From Ardenticatenaceae bacterium (GTDB lineage Bacteria; Chloroflexota; Anaerolineae; Ardenticatenales; Ardenticatenaceae), in the NCBI GenBank assembly GCA_026989095.1, contig JALSKA010000259.1, forward strand, positions 1-36,206: a stretch of 36,206 nucleotides of DNA. Reading direction: 5' to 3'. Positions 17,771 to 25,563 of this stretch are shown one piece after another (position 1 is the stretch's first letter; each line of letters starts with the position of its first letter). Both the position numbers and the translations under genes were made by a program. The notes below the pieces were generated by a model. The model saw nothing but the letters and a program-made list of their open reading frames with translations. It was not told where the DNA came from and made no database searches.

Positions 17771-19216
17771 CTACTCCACGCCCACGCTCAACGCGCTCAC
17801 CACGCGGTCCAGCCGCACGGCGCGAGAGGCTTTCACCAACACCATGTCCCCCGGCTGCAAGTGTGCCTTGAGGAAGGCGACGGCCTCCTCCGGCGTGTCG
17901 GTCGCCACCACGCGCTCGGGCGCCATGCCAGAGGCCAGGGCCTCCTCGGCGATGAGCCGGCCGCGCGGCCCCACGGTGACCAGCAGGTCCACCACCTCGG
18001 CAGCGCGGCGGGCCACCCGCTTGTGCCCCTCTTCCTCGTAGGCGCCGAGCTCCAACATGTCCCCCAACACGGCCACCTTGCGGCCGTTGAGGTCGTCGAG
18101 CAGGTTGAGCGCGGCCAGGACGCTGGGCGGGCTGGCGTTGTAGGTGTCGTCGATGATGGTGGTGCCGTTGATGCCGGGCACCACGATGATGCGCAACAGC
18201 TCCATCTTCTCCAACGCCCTGAGCCCGGCGATGATCTCGGCCCACGATTGCCCCTCGATCAGCCCCACGCTGGCGGCGGCCAAGGCGCTGTGGACGCTGT
18301 GGCGGCCCAACAGGGGGAGCCGGGCGAAGACTGTCTCCTCGCCGTAGTGGAAGCGGAACGCGATGCCGTCGAGCCCGTGGCTCTCGATGTGGCTGGCCCA
18401 AAGCGTGTTGTCGGGGCGGAGCCCGTACGTGAAGACGCGGCATTGGGCCAGGGAAGCCATTGCCCGCACGCGCCGGTCGTCGCCGTTGAGCACGGCCACG
18501 CCGTCGGGGGGCAAGGCTTGGACGAGCTCGGCCTTGGCGGCCGCAATGGCCTCGATGGAGCCCAGGCGTTCCATGTGGACCGGTGCCACGTTGGTCACCA
18601 CGCCGACGACCGGGCGGGCGATCTCGGCCAGGCGGGCGATCTCGCCTTGGGCGGTCATGGCCATTTCCAGGACGGCCCGCTCCGCGTCGAGGGGCATGGT
18701 GAGCATGGTCAGCGGCAGGCCGATGTCGCTGTTGTAGTTCCCCCTGCTTTTGAAGGTGCGAAACCGCTGGCCCAACACGGTGGCCGTGAGCTCCTTGACC
18801 GTGGTCTTGCCCACCGAGCCCGTGATGCCGATGACCCGCAGGGCCGGGTTGGCCCGCCGGCGCCACCAGGCGGCCAGATCCTGCACGGCCCGCAGGCTCT
18901 CCTCGGTCAGGAAGATGACCGGGGGCGCCAGGTCGCTCACCTCGTGTGGCCGGCGGACATCGACCACCGTGGTGTCGGCCATCACATCGGCCGGCACGGC
19001 GTGGCGGGAGGCAATCACCACGGCCGCTCCCCGCCGAAGCGCCTCGCCGATGAAGTGGTGGCCGTCGGTCTGTTCGCCGCGCACGGCCACGAAGGCGTAC
19101 CCCGGCTCCACCAGGCGGCTGTCGGCCACGAAGCCGGTCACCTCGGTCCGGTGGGCGTCGCCCGGAGGCGCCGGGTGGCCTGTCAATCCGGTGAACAGGT
19201 CGGCCAGGGTTGGCAT
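17771..19216 (-). CDS. murF: UDP-MurNAc-tripeptide--D-alanyl-D-alanine ligase
   Basis: Adds D-Ala-D-Ala to the UDP-MurNAc-tripeptide. The 481-residue ligase has VTGFVADSRLVEPG at about 26-39, the P-loop GITGSVGKTTVK at 130-141, NVAPVHMERLGS in the central domain and DDTYNASPPSVLAAL with LGDMLELGAYEEEGH in the C-terminal part. The NASP and DMLELG motifs identify MurF and exclude MurE. It lies right after the PBP gene, where murE would normally come first; murE is absent from the window. ATG at 19216, 36 bp after the PBP stop. Confidence 0.95.
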   Translation of the reverse strand: MPTLADLFTGLTGHPAPPGDAHRTEVTGFVADSRLVEPGYAFVAVRGEQTDGHHFIGEALRRGAAVVIASRHAVPADVMADTTVVDVRRPHEVSDLAPPVIFLTEESLRAVQDLAAWWRRRANPALRVIGITGSVGKTTVKELTATVLGQRFRTFKSRGNYNSDIGLPLTMLTMPLDAERAVLEMAMTAQGEIARLAEIARPVVGVVTNVAPVHMERLGSIEAIAAAKAELVQALPPDGVAVLNGDDRRVRAMASLAQCRVFTYGLRPDNTLWASHIESHGLDGIAFRFHYGEETVFARLPLLGRHSVHSALAAASVGLIEGQSWAEIIAGLRALEKMELLRIIVVPGINGTTIIDDTYNASPPSVLAALNLLDDLNGRKVAVLGDMLELGAYEEEGHKRVARRAAEVVDLLVTVGPRGRLIAEEALASGMAPERVVATDTPEEAVAFLKAHLQPGDMVLVKASRAVRLDRVVSALSVGVE

Positions 19217-19252
19217 GGCTCTCCCACTCCGTGTGCCCCGTTCGCAGTGGCC

Positions 19253-21010
19253 TCACGGCCGTTGGGCCGTCTGGGACCCGTCGGGCGGCACGTTCCAGTA
19301 GGTGAGCAGCCGACGGGCCAGGCGCCGGAAGGTGGGGGCCGCGCTCTGGGAGCCCCACCGGTAGACGCCCTTGGGCTTGTCCAGCTTGACCAGGATGAGA
19401 AATTTGGGCGCGCCGGCCGGCACGAAGCCGATGAAGCTGGCGATGGTGTCGGTGGGGTGGTAGCCACCTGGGATGGGCACTTCGGCCGTGCCGCTCTTGC
19501 CGCCCACGCGGTAGCCCTCAATGCGGGCGTTCTCGATGCCGAGCTCCACGGCGTTGACCAGCACCTCCTGCATGAAGCGGGCTGTCTCGGGCGCGATGGC
19601 CCGACTTCGCTCCCGGGGTGTCGTCTCTTCCAGGTGCCCGTGGTTCACCACGGCCTTGACGAGCCGCGGCTGTACGACCACGCCGTCGTTCAGGAAGGCG
19701 GTGTAGGCGTCGATCATCTGGATGGGCGTGACGGCAATGCCCTGGCCGAAGGCGTTGGTGCCCACGTCGCTGGGGTGCCAGAGCCCGTCTCCCGGCTCCT
19801 TGATGAACCCGCTGGCCTCCTCACCGAGGCCAAGGTTGGTGGGTTCGCCGAACCCAAAGCGGCGCACGTACTCGACGAAGCGCTCCACGCCGAGCTGGAG
19901 GTTGATCCACGCCACCGCCGTGTTGACCGAATAGCCCAGAATTTCGCTGATGGTGATGAGGCCACGGGAGCCGCCGTCCCAGTTGCGGATGAGCCGGCCG
20001 CCCACTTCGATCACGCCCGTGTCCCGGTAGACCAGGTTGGGCGAGATGGCGCCGCTGTCCAGGGCCGAGGCCACGGTAATGGCCTTGAAGACGGAGCCGG
20101 GCTCGTACTGCTTGGCCGTGGCCGGGTTGGCGAAGAGTTCGGGCGGCGTGGTGGCGTATTGGTTGGGGTCGTAGCTGGGCCAATTGGCCATGGCAAGTAC
20201 GTCGCCGGTGTGGGGGTCCATGACGATGATGGTGCCTCCCTCGGCGTCGTAGCGGGCGATGGCGTCGGCCAGCTCCTGTTCGGCCATGAATTGGACGTTG
20301 CGGTCAAGGGTGAGAATGATGTCCACGCCCTCCCGCATGGGGGCAAAGGGGCGCGCGCCCAGTTTGATCTCCTCGGCCGCGGGGGCGTCGGTGTTGGGGG
20401 GCACTTGCCCGTCCAGCCACTTGGCCATGGTGCGCTCGACGCCGTAGCCGGTGCCGGCCTCGTTGACGAAGCCCAGCACGTGGGCGGCCAACGGGCCGTT
20501 GGGGTAGGCCCGCTTGAGCACCGGCTCGATGACCAGGGCCGGGTTGTTCAGGTTGATGAGGGCCTGCCCCACGGTGTAGGGAAGGCCGGCGGCAATGGGG
20601 ATGTAGGCGTCGTTGCGCGAGAAGAGCTCCACCAGTTCGTCCTCCGGTCGGCCGATCAGGGGGGCCACCTCCCGGGCTAGGGATTCAGCGTGGGCCACCA
20701 AGTTGGCCGAGACGCCCAGCTTGTACTCGGTGGTGTCGATGGCCAACAGGTACCCGTTGCGGTCCCGGATGGTGCCCCGGGGAGGTTGTTGGGCCGGGCG
20801 CACTTGGGCCACGGCGCGGTGGCGCAGGACCTGCTCCCTGGCAACGAGCTGCCAGTAGGTGAGGCGCCAGGCCAACAGCAGGGCCACGCCCACGGAGACG
20901 GCCAACACCACGTAGATGCGGCGCCGGCGCCGGGCGTGGAGCCGCTGTTCGGCGGCGCCGGAGGGCTTCGAGCCCTTGTGCGCGCGGCCCCTGGTCTCTG
21001 TGGTGGGCAT
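19253..21010 (-). CDS. ftsI: class B penicillin-binding protein, FtsI/PBP2x type
   Basis: Septal transpeptidase that cross-links peptidoglycan. The 585-residue protein has a basic cytoplasmic tail, one membrane segment at about 33-50, the class B dimerisation domain (PRGTIRDRNGYLLA near 77-90) and the transpeptidase domain with SVFK at about 306-309, SVN at 361-363 and KSGT at 505-508. KSG rather than KTG is seen in PBP2x proteins too. No PASTA domains follow. ATG 21010 was chosen because GAGGA stands 5 bases before it; an in-frame GTG at 21028 overlapping the ftsL stop has no spaced ribosome binding site. Confidence 0.94.
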   Translation of the reverse strand: MPTTETRGRAHKGSKPSGAAEQRLHARRRRRIYVVLAVSVGVALLLAWRLTYWQLVAREQVLRHRAVAQVRPAQQPPRGTIRDRNGYLLAIDTTEYKLGVSANLVAHAESLAREVAPLIGRPEDELVELFSRNDAYIPIAAGLPYTVGQALINLNNPALVIEPVLKRAYPNGPLAAHVLGFVNEAGTGYGVERTMAKWLDGQVPPNTDAPAAEEIKLGARPFAPMREGVDIILTLDRNVQFMAEQELADAIARYDAEGGTIIVMDPHTGDVLAMANWPSYDPNQYATTPPELFANPATAKQYEPGSVFKAITVASALDSGAISPNLVYRDTGVIEVGGRLIRNWDGGSRGLITISEILGYSVNTAVAWINLQLGVERFVEYVRRFGFGEPTNLGLGEEASGFIKEPGDGLWHPSDVGTNAFGQGIAVTPIQMIDAYTAFLNDGVVVQPRLVKAVVNHGHLEETTPRERSRAIAPETARFMQEVLVNAVELGIENARIEGYRVGGKSGTAEVPIPGGYHPTDTIASFIGFVPAGAPKFLILVKLDKPKGVYRWGSQSAAPTFRRLARRLLTYWNVPPDGSQTAQRP

Positions 21011-21024
21011 GGCCGTCCTCTGTG

Positions 21025-21417
21025 TCACTCCTCGGCCCCTGCCCCCGCGGGAAGCCCGGCGTCGGGCGTGAGCTCGATGATGATCTCGTCGGCCTCATAG
21101 GCCGGCACGAAACCGTTCTCGCGGGCGAACTCCAACACGCGGGCAGGGCTCTCCAGCTCCGCGATTTGGCGTTCCAGCTCGCGGTTCGTCTCCTGGAGCT
21201 GCCGGTACCGGCGCTCGAGCGCTTGAATGTCGAACGCGGTCGTGTTCATCTGGCTGATTTCGGCCAAGTAGAGGAAGAGAATCAGGCCGATGAGGGAGAG
21301 CAGGAGAAGCGCGCGCCGGGCCACAGGGCCGGTCATGATTTGGGGGGCGGACAGCGTGCGGGCGGTGCCCCGCACGCGCAGGATGGATTGGTTCATCAGC
21401 CTGCTGTCAGACGCCAT
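21025..21417 (-). CDS. ftsL: FtsL/DivIC-like septum protein
   Basis: A 130-residue bitopic protein: basic N-terminus, one membrane segment at about 35-53 (ALLLLSLIGLILFLYLAEI), then a likely coiled coil at about 62-92 (LERRYRQLQETNRELERQ). Sequence conservation in this family is low, so the call rests on topology, size and its place between rsmH and the PBP gene, which is the ftsL position in dcw clusters. It begins 3 bp after the rsmH stop with GAGGAGGAG upstream. FtsB/DivIC would be the alternative name. Confidence 0.82.
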   Translation of the reverse strand: MASDSRLMNQSILRVRGTARTLSAPQIMTGPVARRALLLLSLIGLILFLYLAEISQMNTTAFDIQALERRYRQLQETNRELERQIAELESPARVLEFARENGFVPAYEADEIIIELTPDAGLPAGAGAEE

Positions 21418-21420
21418 CGG

Positions 21421-22356
21421 TCAGCTCTCCTCCTCCGGTGTGGTGAGACGTTCGGCCACGCGCAGCTTGGCGCTGCGGGCGCGCGGGTTTCGCCGGACCT
21501 CTTCGTTCGACGGCGTGATCGGCTTGCGGGTGATCACGCGCAACGAGGCCCGGTGTCCACATTGACAGACGAGCACGTGGGGCGGGCAGAGGCAGTCGGT
21601 GGCCTCGCGCCTGAACACGTGCTTGACGAGCCGGTCTTCGAGCGAGTGGAAGCTGATCACGGCCAGCCGCCCGCCGGGACGGAGCAGGGCGATGGCTTGG
21701 GGAAGGGCTGCCTCGAGGGCGTTCAGTTCGTCGTTGACGGCGATGCGCAACGCTTGGAAGGTGCGTGTGGCCGGGTGAAGGCGCACTCCCCGGCGGCGCC
21801 CCACCACACGCGCGATCAGCTCGCCCAGCTCCCGGGCTGTGTGGATAGGGCGGTGGCGCACGATGGCCCGCGCAATGCGCCGGGCAAAACGCTCCTCCCC
21901 GTACCGGGCGATCAGGCGGGCCAACTCCTCCTCCGGCAGCTTGTTGACCAGGTCGGCGGCCGTCACGGGCGCTTCTGGGTCAAAGCGCATGTCCAAGGGA
22001 CCTTCGGCGTGGAAGGAAAAGCCCCGCCGAGGGTCCTCCAGTTGGAGCGACGAGTAGCCCAGGTCGAACAGAATGCCGTCTACGCCTGTAAAGGTGTGCG
22101 CGCGGGCCAGGCGGCCCAGCTCCCGAAAGGAGCCGTGGACCAACGTCACCCGCCGTCCGAAGCGGCTCAGGCGCTCGCCGGCCACTTCCAGGGCCGAAGG
22201 GTCGCGGTCAATTCCCAGCAGCCGGCCGTCGGGCGCCGAACGTTCCAGAATGGCCTCGGCGTGGCCGCCCGCCCCCACGGTGGCGTCGATGTAACGCCCG
22301 CCGGGACGGGGGGCCAAGTGGGCCACGACTTCCTCTTTTAAGACGGGAACGTGCAT
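21421..22356 (-). CDS. rsmH: 16S rRNA (cytosine-1402-N4)-methyltransferase
   Basis: SAM-dependent enzyme (MraW/RsmH) that methylates C1402 in the 16S rRNA decoding site. The 311-residue protein opens with [10 protein letters not shown], has the SAM motif [15 protein letters not shown] at about 23-37, then [18 protein letters not shown], and ends with [10 protein letters not shown], all typical. ATG 22356 lies 5 bp after the mraZ stop and has no clear ribosome binding site of its own (the bases before it read CTGAACTCA), so it is likely translated by coupling from mraZ. Confidence 0.96.
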   Translation of the reverse strand: MHVPVLKEEVVAHLAPRPGGRYIDATVGAGGHAEAILERSAPDGRLLGIDRDPSALEVAGERLSRFGRRVTLVHGSFRELGRLARAHTFTGVDGILFDLGYSSLQLEDPRRGFSFHAEGPLDMRFDPEAPVTAADLVNKLPEEELARLIARYGEERFARRIARAIVRHRPIHTARELGELIARVVGRRRGVRLHPATRTFQALRIAVNDELNALEAALPQAIALLRPGGRLAVISFHSLEDRLVKHVFRREATDCLCPPHVLVCQCGHRASLRVITRKPITPSNEEVRRNPRARSAKLRVAERLTTPEEES

Positions 22357-22361
22357 TGAGT

Positions 22362-22802
22362 TCAGATGCCAAAGTCGCCCAACTCTTCGGCAATGGCCAC
22401 CAAGTTGGCCATCTGCTCTTCCTTGAACGCCTGCCACGCTTCTGGGGACCAGATCTCGATGCGGTCGCCCACGCCGGCGATCACGGCCTCGTTGGCGAGG
22501 TTGGCGTACCGGCGCAAGTTCTCGGGAATGAGCACCCGGCCTTGGCGGTCGAGGGTGCCCTCGAACGCCTGTGAGAAGAAGAAGCGCGTGATCGTGCGCG
22601 CGTTGGCCGAGCCCGAGGGGAGCGACGCCAGCTTGGCGGCGAAGCGCTCCCACCCCTCGCGCGTGAACCCCCAGAGGCAGTGATCGAGCCCGACCGTGAG
22701 GATGATGCCCGGGTTGAAGGCGTGGCGCAGGCGGGCCGGGATGGTCAAACGCCCCTTGTCGTCAACGCTGTAGGTGTATTCCCCGACAAACCCAATGGAC
22801 AC
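22362..22802 (-). CDS. mraZ: transcriptional regulator MraZ
   Basis: AbrB-like ring-forming DNA-binding protein that in other bacteria represses its own dcw operon through repeated TGGGN boxes. The 146-residue protein has the two tandem repeats expected: [13 protein letters not shown] at about 14-26 and [13 protein letters not shown] at 85-97. The only start that fits the family N-terminus is GTG 22802 ([14 protein letters not shown]), with a weak AGGTG before it; the upstream frame runs back through the promoter. First gene of the dcw operon; its matching operator is at 22863-22902. Confidence 0.95.
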   Translation of the reverse strand: MSIGFVGEYTYSVDDKGRLTIPARLRHAFNPGIILTVGLDHCLWGFTREGWERFAAKLASLPSGSANARTITRFFFSQAFEGTLDRQGRVLIPENLRRYANLANEAVIAGVGDRIEIWSPEAWQAFKEEQMANLVAIAEELGDFGI

Positions 22803-22803
22803 T

Positions 22804-22817
22804 AGAACACCTGTTCT
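22804..22817. promoter_or_regulatory. LexA-like inverted repeat before mraZ
   Basis: AGAACACCTGTTCT, arms AGAACA and TGTTCT. It fits the GAAC-N4-GTTC pattern of Gram-positive-type LexA boxes. It sits in the mraZ leader a base before the GTG start and would also overlap the weak ribosome binding site. LexA binding is a guess from pattern only. Confidence 0.35.
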
Positions 22818-22856
22818 GTTTCGTTCCCCACCGAAGTGCTGTACAGGGGGCGAAAC

Positions 22857-22873
22857 GTGGGGAAGTTCCCCAC
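22857..22873. promoter_or_regulatory. 17-bp perfect palindrome in the mraZ leader
   Basis: GTGGGGAA-G-TTCCCCAC, a perfect 8+1+8 inverted repeat overlapping the last MraZ-type repeat. It could present a MraZ box on both strands, bind another dimeric regulator, or form an RNA hairpin about 22-38 bases into the transcript. Confidence 0.5.
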
Positions 22874-22902
22874 TTTTCCCCACTCTCCACCACTTGCTCC
22901 CA
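22863..22902 (-). promoter_or_regulatory. MraZ operator: four 10-bp direct repeats
   Basis: On the - strand four units follow each other exactly every 10 bp: TGGGAGCAAG (22902-22893), TGGTGGAGAG (22892-22883), TGGGGAAAAG (22882-22873), TGGGGAACTT (22872-22863). Known MraZ boxes are TGGGN units at 10-bp steps, so this is a close match with four units, the second being TGGTG. The first T is also the last base of the -10 element, so bound MraZ would block the start of transcription. Confidence 0.85.
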
Positions 22903-22930
22903 TTGTACATGACATGTTTCAAGATTGCAA
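22902..22930 (-). promoter_or_regulatory. promoter of the mraZ/dcw operon
   Basis: -35 TTGCAA (22930-22925), exactly 17 bp, -10 TACAAT (22907-22902), read on the - strand. An AT-rich stretch CCTTAAAATTTC (22961-22950) stands 20-30 bases upstream and could act as an UP element. Start of transcription expected near 22895, giving a leader of about 90 bases. Confidence 0.8.
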
Positions 22931-23028
22931 GCGGACAGGGGCGAGAAGCGGAAATTTTAAGGTTCATGAACAGAGTGCCATCTTGGTCGCCGGAAAACGT
23001 GAACCGTGGTCAGGGAGGAGAAGGGGGC

Positions 23029-23337
23029 TTACTTCTGTTGGCAGTGGGGGCAGCGCAGGGGGTTGTCAAGGGGTTCGAGGCTGGCCGCGCAGACGGCGAA
23101 GACCCGGACGCGGGGGAAGAGGCCGAACCGGCGGACGACTTCGCCCTCCAGGACGAGCTGGCGGCAGGTGGTCTCCTCCAGGAGACGGGGAACGGGGCAG
23201 GTGCGGCAGAGCTTGAGGTGCCACATCTCGCCGTACCCGCTGCGCCGCAGGAGGCGGCATTCCATGCGCTCGCGGCCACGGAAGTAATCGTAGTGGAAGA
23301 AGCGACATCGGGGGAACTCGCGCCTGTCGGTTGTCAT
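23029..23337 (-). CDS. small eight-cysteine protein, unknown function
   Basis: A 102-residue protein that I cannot name. Cysteines are at 11, 27, 44, 47, 58, 83, 96 and 99; 44-47 (CRTC) and 96-99 (CPHC) are CxxC pairs, with CPHC at the C-terminus like a zinc ribbon knuckle. The cysteine count suggests two zinc sites or an iron-sulfur site. It is rich in Arg and aromatic residues, with no membrane segment. AAGGAGG precedes the ATG by 11 bases and a good promoter lies at 23392-23420. It is upstream of mraZ on the same strand but mraZ has its own promoter, so it need not belong to the dcw operon. Confidence 0.72.
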   Translation of the reverse strand: MTTDRREFPRCRFFHYDYFRGRERMECRLLRRSGYGEMWHLKLCRTCPVPRLLEETTCRQLVLEGEVVRRFGLFPRVRVFAVCAASLEPLDNPLRCPHCQQK

Positions 23338-23391
23338 TGCCGGTGATGCCTCCTTGTCGCGCCCAAGGTGAGCTCGCCTTGGCTTCGGTTG

Positions 23392-23420
23392 ATTGTAGGC
23401 ACGAATGGCGGTTTTCCCAA
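23392..23420 (-). promoter_or_regulatory. promoter of the eight-cysteine protein gene
   Basis: On the - strand: -35 TTGGGA (23420-23415), exactly 17 bp, -10 TACAAT (23397-23392). The start would be near 23386, immediately before the palindromic hairpin at 23363-23382, giving a leader of about 50 bases. Confidence 0.65.
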
Positions 23421-23552
23421 ATCGCCACGAGATCCACCTTTTGCTGATTGTTCAGGGCGTGACCAAGGCCGCCATCGTGTTGTGGTCCACGCCCCAATTT
23501 TCGGGAGCACGAAACCCAATTGTTTCCTCGCCGGGAGAACGGGACCTTGCGT

Positions 23553-23582
23553 TTCAGCGCTTTCGGCACTTTGGTGTATACT
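23553..23582 (+). promoter_or_regulatory. possible uvrC promoter
   Basis: -10 TATACT at 23577-23582 with a weak -35 TTCAGC at 23553-23558 (18-bp gap). The leader to uvrC would be about 100 bases. Only the -10 is convincing. Confidence 0.4.
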
Positions 23583-23691
23583 TTGTACCGGCCGGCCAGA
23601 GCGTTCTCCTTGGCATTTCGTTCCTCCAAGGATACTCCATGGCTGGCCGTGTGGGTATGGCAGAGCATTTCACTCATCTCAATCAGGTACC

Positions 23692-25563
23692 ATGTCCTCG
23701 AGCCGCCTGCCCGAACACATCCGACGTCAGCTTGACGCCCTTCCGCGTGCCACGGGCGTCTACATGATGAGAAGCGCTTCTGGCGAAGTTCTCTACGTGG
23801 GCAAGGCCGTGAACTTGCGCCAGCGGGTGCGCTCCTACTGGAGCGCCGCCGGCCAGCGCGTGCCCAAAATTCGCCACCTGACCGCTCAAGTGGAGACCAT
23901 CGAGGTCTGGACCACCGACTCCGAGCTCGAAGCCCTCCTCCTGGAGAACAACCTCATCAAGGAGCACCGGCCGCGGTACAACGTGCGCCTCAAGGACGAC
24001 AAGCGTTACCCGTACATTCGCGTCACCTGGCACGAGCCGTACCCCAAGGTGATGATGACCCGGCAGATGGTGCGCGATGGCTCCCGCTACTTCGGCCCCT
24101 TCACCTCGGTCTGGAGTGTGCGCGAGACTCTGGACCTGCTGCGCCGGCAGTTCCCCTATCTCACCTGCAACCGCACCATCACCGGCCAGGACGAGCGCGC
24201 CTGTCTCTATTACCACATCCGCCTCTGCGCAGCCCCGTGCATCGGTGCCGTTACCAAGGAGGAGTACCGGGCCATCATTCAGGGCTTGATGGCGTTCCTG
24301 GACGGCCATCACCAGGAGCTCCTCGACCGCCTCCGCCGTGAGATGGAGGAGGCGGCCGAACGGCTGGAGTTCGAGCGTGCCGCCGTGCTGCGCGACCGCA
24401 TCGCGGCGCTGGAGCGCGTGGTGGAGCACCAGAAGATCGTGGACGTGGGCGGCGGCGACAGAGACGTGATCGCCTTCGCCCGCGACCGGGACAACGCCTG
24501 TGTGCAGGTCTTCTTCATCCGGGGCGGCAGGCTTATCGGCAGGGAGTCGTTTTGGCTCGACAACGCCGGCGACGAGGATGAGGCCCACGTCATGGCCGCC
24601 TTCATCAAACAGTTCTACGGCGAATCGGTCAGCGTTCCCTCGGAGATCCTGCTCCCCAGAGATTTGGACGAGGCGCTTATCATCAAGCAGTGGCTCGGGC
24701 AAAGACGGGGGGCCGACGTGGTCCTGCGCGTGCCCCGCGAGGGGCCCGAGAAGGAGCTGGTGGAGATGGCCACGCGCAACGCCCTGGAGGCCCTGGCCCA
24801 CCTGAAAGCCCACTGGGCCTCCCAGGAACACCGCCACACCGCGGCCATCGAGGCCCTCCAACAGGTGCTGGGGCTCCCCCACCCGCCGCTGCGCGTCGAA
24901 TGTTATGACGTGAGCCACACGCAGGGAACTCACGTGGTGGGAAGCATGGTTGTCCTGGAGAAAGGCGTGCCGCGCAAGGGGCACTACCGCCGGTTCTGCG
25001 TGCGCCAGGCGCGCAACGACGACGTCGCCAGCCTCCAGGAGATCGTCCGGCGCCGGCTGAACAACTGGCAAGAGGCCCGCCAACAGCCCGGCAAGAACCC
25101 GTGGGGCCTCTTGCCCGACCTCATGGTGGTGGACGGCGGCCGGGGCCAGCTCAACGCCGTCTTGGCCGTGCTGGCCGAGTTCGAGCTGGAAGATGTGGTC
25201 CCGGTGGTCGCCCTTGCCAAGCGGGAAGAGGAGCTCCACGTGCCGGGCCGCGCCGAGCCAATACGCCTGGAGCGCTCGTCGCCGGCCCTCCACCTGCTCC
25301 AGCGGGCCCGCGACGAAGCCCACCGCTTTGCCCTCAGCTATCAGCGCCGGCTGCGCGAGCGCCAGGCACTGCGTTCCTCCTTGGACGAGATACCGGGCAT
25401 CGGCCCTAAGCGCCGCAGGCGCCTGCTCCGCCACTTTGGTAGCGTCGAGGGCATTCGGCGCGCGTCCGAGGAGGAGCTGGCGGCCATCCCGGGCATGACC
25501 AGGAAGTTAGCCCAGCGGGTAAAAGAACACCTTGGATCAGGAGAAGCTTCCCATGAGCGCTGA
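23692..25563 (+). CDS. uvrC: excinuclease ABC subunit C
   Basis: Makes both cuts beside a DNA lesion in UvrABC nucleotide excision repair. The 623-residue protein has the GIY-YIG nuclease (GVYMMR at about 22-27, YVGKAVNLRQRV at 35-46), the UVR motif that binds UvrB (LEFERAAVLRDRIAALE near 223-239), the RNase H-like second nuclease domain beginning near 402 (VECYDVSHTQGTHVVGSM) with VVDGGRGQLNA, and a C-terminal helix-hairpin-helix pair (DEIPGIGPKRRRRLL). ATG 23692 has only a weak AGGT before it; the frame is open further upstream but that part does not look like UvrC. The end overlaps the next gene by 11 bp. Confidence 0.97.
   Translation: MSSSRLPEHIRRQLDALPRATGVYMMRSASGEVLYVGKAVNLRQRVRSYWSAAGQRVPKIRHLTAQVETIEVWTTDSELEALLLENNLIKEHRPRYNVRLKDDKRYPYIRVTWHEPYPKVMMTRQMVRDGSRYFGPFTSVWSVRETLDLLRRQFPYLTCNRTITGQDERACLYYHIRLCAAPCIGAVTKEEYRAIIQGLMAFLDGHHQELLDRLRREMEEAAERLEFERAAVLRDRIAALERVVEHQKIVDVGGGDRDVIAFARDRDNACVQVFFIRGGRLIGRESFWLDNAGDEDEAHVMAAFIKQFYGESVSVPSEILLPRDLDEALIIKQWLGQRRGADVVLRVPREGPEKELVEMATRNALEALAHLKAHWASQEHRHTAAIEALQQVLGLPHPPLRVECYDVSHTQGTHVVGSMVVLEKGVPRKGHYRRFCVRQARNDDVASLQEIVRRRLNNWQEARQQPGKNPWGLLPDLMVVDGGRGQLNAVLAVLAEFELEDVVPVVALAKREEELHVPGRAEPIRLERSSPALHLLQRARDEAHRFALSYQRRLRERQALRSSLDEIPGIGPKRRRRLLRHFGSVEGIRRASEEELAAIPGMTRKLAQRVKEHLGSGEASHER

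Larger units (their letters stand above)
23338..23691. other. 354-bp divergent intergenic region
   Basis: Lies between the eight-cysteine gene (-) and uvrC (+). It holds the promoter of the former, a near-perfect 20-bp palindrome at 23363-23382 (arms CCAAGG and CCTTGG around GAGCTC) in that gene's leader, and a possible uvrC -10 (TATACT, 23577-23582). Base composition is less GC-rich than the genes on both sides. No tRNA or convincing small ORF was seen. Confidence 0.5.

Noticed and set aside
17768-20680. A 970-codon open frame on the + strand opposite murF and the PBP gene, with similar long frames opposite other genes
   Set aside because: GC-rich third positions leave antisense frames open; the products are His/Gly/Ala/Val-rich with no known motif, and the opposite strand carries clear, conserved proteins.
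23383-23677. Upstream extension of uvrC and a - strand frame in the same area as genes
   Set aside because: The translated parts are Cys/Trp/Ser-rich without domain features, and UvrC's conserved start matches ATG 23692.
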